A model generated the notes under the pieces. That model was not told the DNA's origin. It was given only the letters and a program-made list of their open reading frames with translations, and searched no databases. Position numbers and translations under genes: made by a program. Below are positions 52,788-62,065 of a stretch of DNA of 64,000 bases, in pieces. The DNA comes from CAVVSD01 sp963757125 (GTDB taxonomy: Bacteria; Actinomycetota; Thermoleophilia; Solirubrobacterales; Solirubrobacteraceae), in contig CAVWQP010000005.1 in NCBI GenBank assembly GCA_963757125.1, positions 310,001 to 374,000 of the forward strand, in the 5' to 3' direction. Each line of letters starts with the position of its first letter. Within the stretch, counting starts at the first letter, position 1.

Positions 52788-52802
52788 CGTGGCGTCGCCA
52801 CG
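52788..52802. promoter_or_regulatory. Palindrome between divergent C26 hydrolase and ctaC genes
   Basis: CGTGGCG-T-CGCCACG, perfect 7-bp arms, lies 18 nt from the hydrolase start and 44 nt from the ctaC start. Likely operator; the binding protein is unknown. Confidence 0.4.
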
Positions 52803-52845
52803 CGTCATGCCCTCCCCCTCCACCACTAAGATGCCTGGCCGCGCC

Positions 52846-53745
52846 ATGGGTACTCCCCGACCCCCCGCCTTCCGCCGCCGTCTCGCGATCGCCGTCCCGC
52901 TCGCGCTCGTCGGCATGCTCGTGCTCACGAGCGCCGCCTCCGCCGGCCTGCTCGCACCCGAGGCGGGCGGCTCGAAGAACGCCGATGCGATCCGCACGCT
53001 CTACTGGCTGGTCTTCGGCCTCGGCGTGATCATCTTCGTCGGGGTCGAGGGCGTGCTGATCTACTCGCTCATCAAGTACCGCGCACGCAAGGGCGCGGTC
53101 GCCGCGCAGATCCACGGCAACACCCAGCTCGAGATCGGCTGGACCGTGGGCGCCGCGGTCATCCTCGTCTTCATCGCGATCTTCACGTTCGCGACGCTGC
53201 CCACGATCCGCAACCCGCCGAACTCCGACGCCGCAGCGGCGAGCACGGCCGGGATCACGAGCGGCGTCGCGATCTCCGACCGGGAGAAGCTGCCGCCGAA
53301 CGGCAAGTCGCTGGCGATCAACGTCAACGGCCAGCAGTACGTCTGGCGCTACACGTACGCGGACGGCGACAACAACCCGCTGAACAACGTCTTCACCTAC
53401 GAGGAGATGGTCGTGCCGGTCGGCGTCACGGTGACGCTGAAGATCCGCTCGCAGGACGTCGCGCACTCCTGGTGGATCCCGCAGCTCGGCGGCAAGTTCG
53501 ACGCGATCCCGAAGCACACGAACTACACGTGGTTCAAGATCCCGGCCGACAAGGCGGGCACCACGTTCCGCGGCCAGTGCGCCGAGCTCTGCGGGCGCAA
53601 CCACGCGAACATGATCGCGGCGGTCAAGGCCGTCACGCCGGCCGAGTTCGACAAGTGGCTCAGCGACGAGAAGGCCCAGATCAAGGCCTCCGACGACGCC
53701 GCGGCCGTGCAGCGCAAGCAGGTCGACGCCGGCCAGAACCCGTGA
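52846..53745 (+). CDS. ctaC: Cytochrome c oxidase subunit II (first copy)
   Basis: 299 aa. Signal/anchor, two membrane helices (TLYWLVFGLGVIIFVGVEGV and VGAAVILVFIAIFTFATL) and a CuA cupredoxin domain with AHSWWIPQLGGK and CAELCGRNHANM ligands. There is no cytochrome c extension. It passes electrons from cytochrome c to subunit I. An upstream ATG at 52831 is possible. First gene of the ctaC-ctaD-ctaB cluster. Confidence 0.92.
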   Translation: MGTPRPPAFRRRLAIAVPLALVGMLVLTSAASAGLLAPEAGGSKNADAIRTLYWLVFGLGVIIFVGVEGVLIYSLIKYRARKGAVAAQIHGNTQLEIGWTVGAAVILVFIAIFTFATLPTIRNPPNSDAAAASTAGITSGVAISDREKLPPNGKSLAINVNGQQYVWRYTYADGDNNPLNNVFTYEEMVVPVGVTVTLKIRSQDVAHSWWIPQLGGKFDAIPKHTNYTWFKIPADKAGTTFRGQCAELCGRNHANMIAAVKAVTPAEFDKWLSDEKAQIKASDDAAAVQRKQVDAGQNP

Positions 53746-53763
53746 AGGACCCACTGAGACCCC

Positions 53764-55482
53764 ATGGCAGCAGCTGACACGACGACAGTCCGGAGGGCGC
53801 TCCGCCCGGCCCCGCAGATCACGGCGCACGGCGTCGAGCGGGAGCCGAGGGGCTGGACCTCCTGGGTGACCACGACCGATCACAAGAAGATCGGGATCAT
53901 GTACCTGGTCACGACCTTCGTCTTCTTCGTGCTGGGCGGGGTCGAGGCGCTGCTCATGCGCCTGCAGCTGGGGCAGGCGGACAACACGCTCCTCTCGCCC
54001 CAGACGTACAACGCGCTGTTCACGATGCACGGGACGACGATGATCTTCCTGTTCGTCGTGCCCGTCTGGGCCGGGTTCGGCAACTACCTCGTGCCGCTCA
54101 TGATCGGCGCGCGCGACATGGCGTTCCCGAAGCTCAACGCCCTGTCGTACTGGTTCTTCCTCGCCGGCGGCCTCGTCTTCTACGCCTCGCTGTTCTGGTC
54201 CCCGCCCGAGATGGGCTGGACCGCGTACACGCCGCTCTCGACGGACGCGTACTCACCCAGCGGCGGCGTCGACGCGTGGATCTTCCTCGTCCACCTCACC
54301 GGCATCTCCTCGATCATCGGCGCGATCAACTTCTACGCGACGATCGCGAACATGCGCGCGCCCGGCATGGGCTGGGGCCGCCTGCCGCTGTTCGTGTGGA
54401 CGATCCTCGTCTACGCGATCCTGCTGATCCTGGCGCTGCCGGTGATCGCCGGCGCCGTGACGCTGCTGCTGACCGACAGACACTTCGGGACGCACTTCTA
54501 CGACACCCAGGGCGACCCGTTGCTCTGGCAACACCTGTTCTGGTTCTTCGGGCATCCCGAGGTCTACATCATGGTGCTGCCCGGGTTCGGGGTGATCTCC
54601 GAGGTGCTGCCCGTCTTCGCCCGCAAGCCGATCTTCGGCTACAAGGCGATCGCGGCCGCGACCGTGGTCATCGCGTTCCTCGGCCTGCTCGTGTGGGCGC
54701 ACCACATGTTCGCGACGCCGAGTCCGACGGTGGTCCTGATCTTCTTCATGATCAGCTCCTTCCTGATCGCGATACCGACCGGCGTGAAGATCTTCAACTG
54801 GTTGGCGACGCTGTGGCGAGGAACCATCGAGTTCCGGACGCCGCTGCTCTTCGGCGTGAGCTTCATCTCGCTCTTCGTCATCGGCGGCATCTCCGGCGTG
54901 ATCCTCGCCGTCTTCCCCGTCGACTGGCAGCTCACGGACACGTACTTCGTGGTCGCGCACTTCCACTACGTGCTCGTCGGCGGCGCGGTCTTCACGATCT
55001 TCGCCGGTCTCTACTACTGGTTCCCGAAGATCACGGGCCGGATGCTGGGCGAGGGCCTCGGGAAGATCTCGTGCGCGCTCATGTGGATCGGCTTCACCGT
55101 CACGTTCCTGATCCAGCACTCGATCGGGATGGACGGGATGCCGCGCCGCGTGTACGAGTACCCCGATGTCGGCCACCTCGAGCTCTACAACCTGATCTCC
55201 ACGATCGGCTCCTTCATCCTCGCGCTCGGCATCGGCGTCACGCTCCTGAACGTCTACATCTCGCTGCGCAAGGGCCCGAAGGCCGGCCCCGACCCGTGGA
55301 AGGCGAACACGCTCGAGTGGTTCACCGAGTCGCCGCCGCCGGTCAACAACTTCGACGTCGTGCCGCGCGTGCGGTCGGTCGAGCCGATGAAGGACATCCG
55401 CCGCGAGATCGAGCGGTCGACGGGACGGACCGAGCAGCTCGCGCAGCCGGCTCCCGAATCGGCCATGCAACCAGGCGGGTAG
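53764..55482 (+). CDS. ctaD: Cytochrome c oxidase subunit I (first copy)
   Basis: 572 aa, twelve helices. Heme a ligands in FTMHGTTMIFLF and VAHFHYVLVGG, the CuB/crosslinked site WFFGHPEVYIMVLPGFG, HHMFATPSPTVV, and K-channel type TG motif in FISLFVIGGISGV. The frame is intact, unlike the second copy. Follows ctaC by 18 nt and abuts ctaB with no gap. Confidence 0.95.
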   Translation: MAAADTTTVRRALRPAPQITAHGVEREPRGWTSWVTTTDHKKIGIMYLVTTFVFFVLGGVEALLMRLQLGQADNTLLSPQTYNALFTMHGTTMIFLFVVPVWAGFGNYLVPLMIGARDMAFPKLNALSYWFFLAGGLVFYASLFWSPPEMGWTAYTPLSTDAYSPSGGVDAWIFLVHLTGISSIIGAINFYATIANMRAPGMGWGRLPLFVWTILVYAILLILALPVIAGAVTLLLTDRHFGTHFYDTQGDPLLWQHLFWFFGHPEVYIMVLPGFGVISEVLPVFARKPIFGYKAIAAATVVIAFLGLLVWAHHMFATPSPTVVLIFFMISSFLIAIPTGVKIFNWLATLWRGTIEFRTPLLFGVSFISLFVIGGISGVILAVFPVDWQLTDTYFVVAHFHYVLVGGAVFTIFAGLYYWFPKITGRMLGEGLGKISCALMWIGFTVTFLIQHSIGMDGMPRRVYEYPDVGHLELYNLISTIGSFILALGIGVTLLNVYISLRKGPKAGPDPWKANTLEWFTESPPPVNNFDVVPRVRSVEPMKDIRREIERSTGRTEQLAQPAPESAMQPGG

Positions 55483-56391
55483 ATGTCCGTCGGTCCCGCC
55501 ACTGTCGCGACGCCGCGCCCGACGAGGCTCACGGCGATCCGGCAGGTGGTCAGCGACTACGTCTCGCTGACCAAGCCGAAGGTCCAGTCGCTGCTGCTGC
55601 TCACGACGGTGACGACGATGTACGTCGCCGGCGACCCGTCGATCGGCCTCGTCCTGGTGACCGTCGTCGGCGGGTACCTCGCGGCCGGCGGCGCGGGCGC
55701 GGTCAACCACTACTACGACCGCGACATCGACGCCCGGATGGCGCGCACGGCCGACCGGCCGGTGCCGTCGGGCCGGGTCGCACCCGCCGCGGCGCTGTGG
55801 TTCGGCATCGCCCTGGCCGCGCTGTCGTTCCTGCTGCTGTCCACCGTCGTGAACCTCCTGAGCGCCGTGCTGGCGCTGGCGGGGTTCCTGGGCTACACGC
55901 TCGTCTACACGCTCTGGCTCAAGCGCAGGACGGTGCAGAACATCGTCATCGGCGGCGCCGCGGGCGCCGTGCCCCCGCTCGTCGGCTGGGCGGCCGTCAC
56001 GGGCGAGATCACCGGCACGTCGATCTACCTGTTCGCGATCGTCTTCTTCTGGACGCCGCCGCACTTCTGGGCGCTGTCGCTGCTCATGAAGGACGAGTAC
56101 GCCGCGGTGGGCGTGCCGATGATGCCGGTGGTGCGCGGCGAGCGCGAGACGCGCCGGCAGATCCTCCTGTACTCCGTGCTGCTCTACGGCGTGACGCAGC
56201 TGCCGTTCTGCGCCGGCGGCTTCGGCGAGATCTACCTCGCCTGCTCGATCGTCCTCGGCGCGGTCTTCATCGCCGGCGCGGTCGTGCTCTACCGCCGCGC
56301 CGACCGCCGCTCCGCCCTGCAGCTCTACCTCTACTCCCTCGCCTACCTCGCCGCGCTCTTCGTGGCGATGGTCGTCGACGCGAAGCTCTAG
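55483..56391 (+). CDS. ctaB: Protoheme IX farnesyltransferase (heme O synthase)
   Basis: 302 aa, nine hydrophobic helices. LTKPKVQSLLLLTTVTTM, the prenyl-diphosphate site NHYYDRDIDARMARTADRP and the second site WTPPHFWALSLLMKDEY are diagnostic. It makes heme O for the neighbouring oxidases. The ATG directly follows the ctaD stop. Confidence 0.93.
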   Translation: MSVGPATVATPRPTRLTAIRQVVSDYVSLTKPKVQSLLLLTTVTTMYVAGDPSIGLVLVTVVGGYLAAGGAGAVNHYYDRDIDARMARTADRPVPSGRVAPAAALWFGIALAALSFLLLSTVVNLLSAVLALAGFLGYTLVYTLWLKRRTVQNIVIGGAAGAVPPLVGWAAVTGEITGTSIYLFAIVFFWTPPHFWALSLLMKDEYAAVGVPMMPVVRGERETRRQILLYSVLLYGVTQLPFCAGGFGEIYLACSIVLGAVFIAGAVVLYRRADRRSALQLYLYSLAYLAALFVAMVVDAKL

Positions 56392-56403
56392 GATTCCCCG
56401 CTC

Positions 56404-56514
56404 ATGGATCGCCGTCTCGCACGCCGGAACATCCGAACCGCGCTCATCGCGGGCGCCGTCTGCCTCGTCATGTTCGGCATGACGTTCGTGGCCGCGGTCA
56501 TCTACGTGTCATGA
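56404..56514 (+). CDS. 36-aa single-TM protein of the oxidase cluster
   Basis: Basic N-terminus MDRRLARRNIRTA followed by one helix (LIAGAVCLVMFGMTFVAAVI) ending in YVS. It lies 12 nt after ctaB and overlaps the next start by ATGA, which supports translation. Probably a small oxidase subunit or assembly factor; no family assigned. Confidence 0.7.
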   Translation: MDRRLARRNIRTALIAGAVCLVMFGMTFVAAVIYVS

Positions 56515-56744
56515 GCGAGCCCGAGCGCGACAACGTCCCGCCCGTCGGCGAGGAGATCCACCTCCCGGGGCCGAGCCTGCAGCCGCTGCTGCTGACGGTC
56601 GGCGTCACCATGCTGCTCATCGGCGTCACGACGACGCCGATCCTGATCATCGCGGGCGGCATCCTCGCGCTCTGCACCCTCATCGTCTGGATCCGCGACG
56701 CCCGTCGCGAGTTCCAGCACCTCCCCTCCGAGCACCACCACTAG
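56511..56744 (+). CDS. Two-TM oxidase small subunit (subunit IV/CtaF-like)
   Basis: 77 aa: a short acidic N-terminus (SEPERDNVPPVGEEIHLPGP), two helices (LLLTVGVTMLLIGVTTTPIL, IAGGILALCTLIVWI) and a His-rich tail HLPSEHHH. Size, topology and location after ctaB resemble the CtaF-type subunit of actinobacterial oxidases. Coupled to the 36-aa gene by ATGA. Confidence 0.7.
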   Translation: MSEPERDNVPPVGEEIHLPGPSLQPLLLTVGVTMLLIGVTTTPILIIAGGILALCTLIVWIRDARREFQHLPSEHHH

Positions 56745-56813
56745 CCGCCCCGCGGGGCGTCGCACGGGGGCGCCGCCGGCGCGCCTTCGAACTGGTGTGA
56801 AGGCTGTTTGGAA

Positions 56814-56830
56814 CGAACGTTGAACGTTCG
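56814..56830. promoter_or_regulatory. Inverted repeat upstream of the AraC-type gene
   Basis: CGAACGT-TGA-ACGTTCG, perfect 7-bp arms. A second perfect palindrome, CCGGACGTCCGG, lies at 56895-56906, 18 nt before the ATG. Both are candidate autoregulatory sites. Confidence 0.45.
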
Positions 56831-56924
56831 CGATCGCGGATTCGCGAGTGCAGTTGCGCCAACTGGGGAAGCACAAGGGCGTCACGATCATCTACCGGAC
56901 GTCCGGACGACGTACCAGAATCAG

Positions 56925-57317
56925 ATGCCTATCCAGAGACCCGCCACAATCCGACACCGCACCGCGCTCTTCGAGGACGCGACTGCGATCGTCGAATCCG
57001 AATTCGGCGCGGACCTGTCGCTCGACGACATCGCGCGTCGCGTCGCGTCGTCCCGCAGGCAGCTGCAGCGCGCGTACGCCGAGATCGGGCACACCACGTT
57101 CCGGGAGCACCTGACGGCGGTGCGCATGGAGCGCGCCGGCGAGCTCCTGACGAGCCGCGGACTCACGGTCCGCGAGGTCGCACATCGCGTCGGCTACCGG
57201 CAGCCCGCCCAGTTCGCGAAGGCGTTCCGGCGCCATCATGGCGCGGCTCCGTCAGCCTTCCGCTCGACGCATCGCTTCACGCGCGCGGACGTTCCCGTGC
57301 GCTCCGCGGCCGCCTAG
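56925..57317 (+). CDS. AraC-type helix-turn-helix regulator (DNA-binding domain only)
   Basis: 130 aa. The two HTH units are LSLDDIARRVASSRRQLQRAYAEIG and TVREVAHRVGYRQPAQFAKAFRRHHG. There is no sensor domain, so activity may be set by abundance, as in SoxS/MarA. It lies between the two oxidase clusters and may regulate either. The ATG at 56925 is preferred over an upstream TTG frame. Confidence 0.8.
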   Translation: MPIQRPATIRHRTALFEDATAIVESEFGADLSLDDIARRVASSRRQLQRAYAEIGHTTFREHLTAVRMERAGELLTSRGLTVREVAHRVGYRQPAQFAKAFRRHHGAAPSAFRSTHRFTRADVPVRSAAA

Positions 57318-57385
57318 CACCGCTCCGGCGGCAGGTGGTCCGCGGCCGCGGACCACCCACGGTGTCGTCCATCGGCTCGGATCCG

Positions 57386-57391
57386 TATTCT
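57386..57391 (+). promoter_or_regulatory. -10 element of the second ctaC gene
   Basis: TATTCT lies 9 nt before the ATG at 57401 in a GC-rich gap of 83 nt. A leaderless start is likely. Confidence 0.4.
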
Positions 57392-57400
57392 CCCGGGCCC

Positions 57401-58499
57401 ATGGCGGAGGAGGAGACCACGCGGGAGGGGGCCAGAACGAAGTCCCCCGAGGAGGTTCGCCCGAAGGGGCAGGCCTCCATCGCCCAGATGATCATCATCG
57501 GGGCGATCGCATCTGCGCTCGGCATCGCGCTCGGGCTCATCATCAACTGGTTCCCGACGCCCGCGTCGACCCAGGCCGAGAAGATCGACACGCTGTACGA
57601 CGTCCTGATCATCGTCTCGGTGCCGGTGTTCGTCCTCGTGACGGTCGTCGTCCTCTTCTCCGTGTGGAAGTTCCGCATGCGGCCGGGCGAGGAGCTCGCC
57701 GACGGGCCGCCGATCCACGGCAACACGCGCCTCGAGGTGATCTGGACCGCGATCCCCGCGATCGTCCTCGTCGCCCTCTGCACCTACGCGTACGTGACGC
57801 TGACGGACCTCGAGGAGGCGAAGGCCGGCGAGCAGCGGATCAACGTCTACGGCCAGCAGTTCGCCTGGACGTTCGAGTATCCGCAGGGTGCCGGCAAGAA
57901 GCCCGTCCTGTCGAACCAGCTCTACCTCAAGGAGAACCAGCCGGTCCGGTTCTTCGTGAAGGCCAAGGACGTCATCCACGACTTCTGGGTCCCGGCGTTC
58001 CGCATGAAGATCGACGCCGTCCCCGGCATCACGACGGACTACCGCGTCACCCCCAACCGGATCGGCAACTACCCCGTCGTCTGTGCAGAGCTCTGCGGCC
58101 TCGGGCATTCGGTGATGCGCTCGACGGCGCACGTCGTCTCGGCCGCCAAGTACGACGCCTTCATGCAGAAGCTCACCGCACCGCCGCCCACGACCGGCGG
58201 CGGCGGCGCCGCGCCCGACGGCAAGACGCTCTTCACCCAGGGCAACGGCACCTCGACCGCTTGCGGCGCCTGCCACACCCTGGCCGACGCGGGCACGAGC
58301 GCGAGCACCGGCCCCGATCTCGACAAGGGCCTCAAGGGGCGCGACGCCAACTTCATCAAGCAGTCGATCGTGGACCCCGATGCGCCAGGTGACACAGGGC
58401 TACAACAAGGGCATCATGCCCTCTAACTTTGGACAGACGTTGTCGGCGGCGGAGCAGGACGCACTCGTGTCCTACCTCCAGAAGGCAACGGGCGGATGA
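57401..58499 (+). CDS. ctaC2: Cytochrome c oxidase subunit II with C-terminal cytochrome c (caa3 type; one frameshift)
   Basis: About 365 aa when repaired. Two helices (IIIGAIASALGIALGLII, VPVFVLVTVVVLFSVW) are followed by the CuA domain (KDVIHDFWVPAF, CAELCGLGHSVM) and a Gly/Pro linker. A cytochrome c domain with CGACHTL heme site and GIMPSNFG Met ligand ends the protein. Near 58384 one extra base shifts the frame; removing it gives DPDAQVTQGYNKG and a stop at 58499. The fused cytochrome marks a caa3 oxidase, unlike the copy at 52846. Confidence 0.85.
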
Positions 58500-58519
58500 T
58501 GGACGGAGGGGAGGGCTAG

Positions 58520-60422
58520 ATGGCTGTGAGTCTCAGGGCGCCGGGGTGGTATCGGGCCGCGCTGTGGATCGTCATCGGCATCGCGTTCGCCTTCGCGATC
58601 ACGATCGTCCTCCGCGGCCTCTACGGCTGGGATCCGCTCGTCAAGGGCGAGACCGTCCTGCAGGTCGCGCTGCTTCGCCTGCCCGCTGACGTTCCTGGGC
58701 GGCATCGGCTGCTTCGACTACTGGCTGTACTGGGCGGTCGGGCGCAAGACGCGCCCCGAGGACCACGCCAACCACGGCGCGTACTCGTGGAAGGACTACT
58801 TCAAGGTCAACACCGACCACAAGGTCATCGGCACGCAGTACGTCGTGACCTCGTTCTTCTTCCTGTTCGTCGGCGGGCTGATCGCGATGCTCATGCGCGC
58901 GGAGCTCGCCCAGCCGGGGCGCCAGTTCGTCGACGCGGAGACGTACAACGGGCTCTTCAGCGTCCATGCGTCGCTGCTGATCTTCCTGTTCATCATCCCG
59001 GTCTTCGCCGGGCTGGCGAACTACGTGCTGCCGCTCATGATCGGCGCGCCGGACATGGCGTTCCCGCGGCTCAACGCGCTGTCGTTCTGGATGCTGCCGA
59101 CCGCCGGCGCGCTGATGACTGCTCTCGTTCCTGGCGCCCGGCGGCTCGTTCGCCGCGGGCTGGACCGCGTACGCGCCGTTGTCGACGACGCAGCCAATCG
59201 GCCAGGCTTACTTCAGCATCGCGTGCAGTTCGCCGGCGCGTCCTCGATCGCGACGGCGCTGAACTTCCTGGTGACGATCATCACGATGCGTGCGCCGGGG
59301 ATGAGCTTCTTCCGGATGCCGCTGCTCGTGTGGGCGAACTTCTCGACGTCGCTGCTCGTCGTCATCGCCACGCCGTTCATCGCCGCGTCGCAGTTCTTCG
59401 TCCTGCTCGAGCGCGCGCTGGGCTTCAACTTCTTCGACGCGGCCAAGGGCGGCGACGTGCTGATGTACCAGCACGTCTTCTGGTTCTACTCGCACCCGGC
59501 CGTCTACATCATGATGCTGCCGGGCTTCGGGATCATCAGCGAGGTCCTGGCGGTGAAGTCGCGCAAACCCGTCTTCGGCTATCGCATGATGGCGTTCTCG
59601 CTGCTCGCGATCGTGGTCCTCGGGTTCACCGTCTGGGCGCACCACATGTTCGTCTCGGGCATGCAGAGCTGGATCCGCATACCGATGATGGTCACGACCG
59701 CGATCATCGCCGTGCCGACCGGCATCAAGATCTTCTCGTGGCTGGCGACGCTGTGGCGGGGCGTGCTGAAGATCGACACGCCGATGCTCTTCGCGCTCGG
59801 CTTCATCACGATGTTCGTGTGCGGCGGGATCTCGGGCGTGATGCTCGCGATCATCCCGTTCACGATCCACGTGAGCGACACGTACTTCATCGTCGCCCAC
59901 ATCCACTACGTGCTCTTCGGCGGATCGCTGTTCACGATCTTCGCCGGCGTCTACTACTGGTTCCCGAAGATGACGGGCCGGATGTACGACGAGACGCTCG
60001 GCAAGATCCACTTCTGGACCACGTTCGTCTTCTTCAACCTGACGTTCGCGCCGATGCACCTCATCGGGATCGAGGGCATGCCGCGCCGCGTCGCCGACTA
60101 CTCGCCCAGTTCGCCGACTGGAACCTGGTCATCTCGCTCGCGAGCTTCGGCGTCGGGCTGAGCACGCTCGTCTTCCTCTACAACATGGTCGTCTCGTGGA
60201 AGGGCGGGCCGCGCGCGGTCGCGAACCCGTGGCGGGCGCTCACGATCGAGTGGCAGGTGTCCTCGCCGCCCCCGATCTTCAACTTCGACAGCGTGCCCAC
60301 CGTCGTGGGCGGTCCCTACGAGTACGGCGTCCCGGGCGCGGTGCACGCCGTGTTCCGCAAGGGTGCGGAGGTCGCGCAGCCCGCCGGAGCCGACGACAGC
60401 GCCGCAGCAAGACAGGGAGTGA
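58520..60422 (+). CDS. ctaD2: Cytochrome c oxidase subunit I, second copy (several frame breaks)
   Basis: Reading needs frame changes near 58673 (extra C), 59124 (extra C), 59223 (missing G), 60106 (missing base), and one more before the probable stop at 60420-60422. Between breaks the protein is well conserved: FACPLTFLGGIGCFDYW, NTDHKVIGTQYVVTSFFF, FYSHPAVYIMMLPGFG, WAHHMFVSG, VAHIHYVLFGG. It differs from copy one in HPAVY for HPEVY and has a longer N-terminus with a helix. Clean repair argues for sequencing indels rather than decay. Confidence 0.8.
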
Positions 60423-60425
60423 CAG

Positions 60426-61267
60426 ATGCCCACGATCCTCGTCGTAGCGAACGAAACCATCGGCGGCGGAAACCTCCTCGCGGACGTGCGTGCGCGCGCG
60501 CAGGCGGAATCCGTCGCACGCGCTTCCGCCTCGTCATCCCGCGCAGCCGCCCGCGGTCGGGCCTGGTCATCTACGACGACGCCGTGCTCGACGCCGCGCA
60601 GGTGCGCCTGGACCTCGCGCGGTCGTACATGGCCCGTGAGGGGATGCAGGTCGACGGCGAGGTCGGGGACCCCGATCCGTACACGGCGACGATGGACGCC
60701 GTCGGCGACGGCGGGATCGACCAGATCATCATCTCGACGCTGCCGGCGACGAGCTCGGGCTGGCTCAAGCGCGACCTCATCGAGCGCGTCCGCGACGCGA
60801 CCGGGCTCCCGGTCGACCACGTCGTGACCGACATCGCCGACGAGGGCCTGGACTTCGAGGTCACGCTCGTCATCGCGAACCGCACGGCGGGCACCGACCA
60901 GCTGCTCGAGCGCCTGCGGGAGAAGAACGAGGCGGCCCAGGGCAACGACGTGTTCATCGTCGTCGTGCCGCTGGACAACGACGAGCGCAACCCGACCGCA
61001 GCGGCCCGCGCGCGGCTCGGCAACCTGCTGGACCGGATGCGCTCGGAGGGCCTGCTCGCGGCGGGCATGATCGGCGATCCCGACCCGTACGTCGCGACCA
61101 TGAACGCCCTGCAGTTCTACACCGTGAACTCGGTCGTCATCTCGACGCTGCCCGAGGAGCGCTCCGGCTGGTTGCGCCAGGATCTCATCGCGCGCGTGCG
61201 CAAGGCGTCGAACATCGACATCGAGCACGTCGTCGCCGAACGTGGCGCCGCCGAGACGGCAGTCTGA
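60426..61267 (+). CDS. Tandem-domain universal-stress-like protein (one frameshift)
   Basis: About 280 aa when repaired: MPTILVVANETIGGGNLLADV starts it, the frame shifts within the GC run near 60486-60502, then RFRLVIPRSRPRSGLVIYDD continues. The two halves are related: GDPDPYTATMDA...ISTLPATSSGWLKRDLIERVR recurs as GDPDPYVATMNA...ISTLPEERSGWLRQDLIARVR. Fold resembles UspA-like nucleotide-binding domains. It lies between ctaD2 and ctaE, an unexpected position; role in oxidase control is speculative. Confidence 0.7.
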
Positions 61268-61278
61268 TCGCAGACCAG

Positions 61279-61905
61279 ATGGAAGCCGCAGCCCTCCCCC
61301 ACTCGCACGCCGACGACCACGAGCACGAGCACCACGGTCCGCCGGAGGCGAACCGCAGCTCCCGCGTGGACCCCCAGTACCTCGGGATGCTGCTGTTCAT
61401 CATCAGCGAGGTCATGGTCTTCGGGGCCTTCTTCACCGCCTACTTCTTCATCCGGGTGGTGAACGGGGACCAGTGGTTCCCCGTCGACGGCTTCGAGCTG
61501 CCGGTCGCAGTCGCGGGCGTGAACACCGCGATCCTGCTCAGCTCGTCGCTGACGATGCACTGGGCGCAGACGTCGATCAAGAACGGCAACCGAGCAGGGC
61601 TGAAGGCCGGCATCGTGCTGACCTTCCTGCTCGGCCTGACGTTCCTGTTCATCCAGATCAACGAGTACATCCACATCGGCTTCGCGCCGTCGGATCTGGC
61701 CCAGGCGTCGATCTTCTACGGCCTCACGGGTCTGCACGGCGCCCACGTGTTCGTCGGCCTGTGCCTGCTGCTGACGGTCGTGGTGCGGACCTTCCGCGGG
61801 CACTTCTCGGCCGAGCACCACCATGGCGTCGAGGTGCCCGGGATCTACTGGCACTTCGTCGACATCATGTGGGTCGTCGTGTACGCGACGATCTACATCC
61901 TCTAG
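61279..61905 (+). CDS. ctaE: Cytochrome c oxidase subunit III
   Basis: 208 aa. A His-rich N-terminus (HSHADDHEHEHH) precedes five helices. FIISEVMVFGAFFTAYFFIR, GLTGLHGAHVFVGL and YWHFVDIMWVVVY are typical for subunit III. It is the only subunit III gene here, while subunits I and II occur twice. Stop overlaps the next GTG by one base. Confidence 0.9.
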   Translation: MEAAALPHSHADDHEHEHHGPPEANRSSRVDPQYLGMLLFIISEVMVFGAFFTAYFFIRVVNGDQWFPVDGFELPVAVAGVNTAILLSSSLTMHWAQTSIKNGNRAGLKAGIVLTFLLGLTFLFIQINEYIHIGFAPSDLAQASIFYGLTGLHGAHVFVGLCLLLTVVVRTFRGHFSAEHHHGVEVPGIYWHFVDIMWVVVYATIYIL

Positions 61906-62021
61906 TGCGCATCAAGGACCCCGTCCGCTCCGAGCAGGGGATGTTCGAGCTCCTGCTCTGGGTGACGGCCATCGTGGCCGTGCTCGTCGTCGTGCTGCTG
62001 GTCGTTCGTGCGGTGTTCTAG
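61905..62021 (+). CDS. 38-aa single-TM protein after ctaE
   Basis: The GTG overlaps the ctaE stop (TAGTG). The protein reads RIKDPVRSEQGMFELLLW then a strong helix (TAIVAVLVVVLLVVRAVF). Overlap with ctaE supports translation; probably a small oxidase subunit or assembly protein. Confidence 0.65.
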   Translation: MRIKDPVRSEQGMFELLLWVTAIVAVLVVVLLVVRAVF

Positions 62022-62065
62022 ACACCCGCAGTGAACGGAATCCGGCGCCGCTGCGTAGAGAAGGT

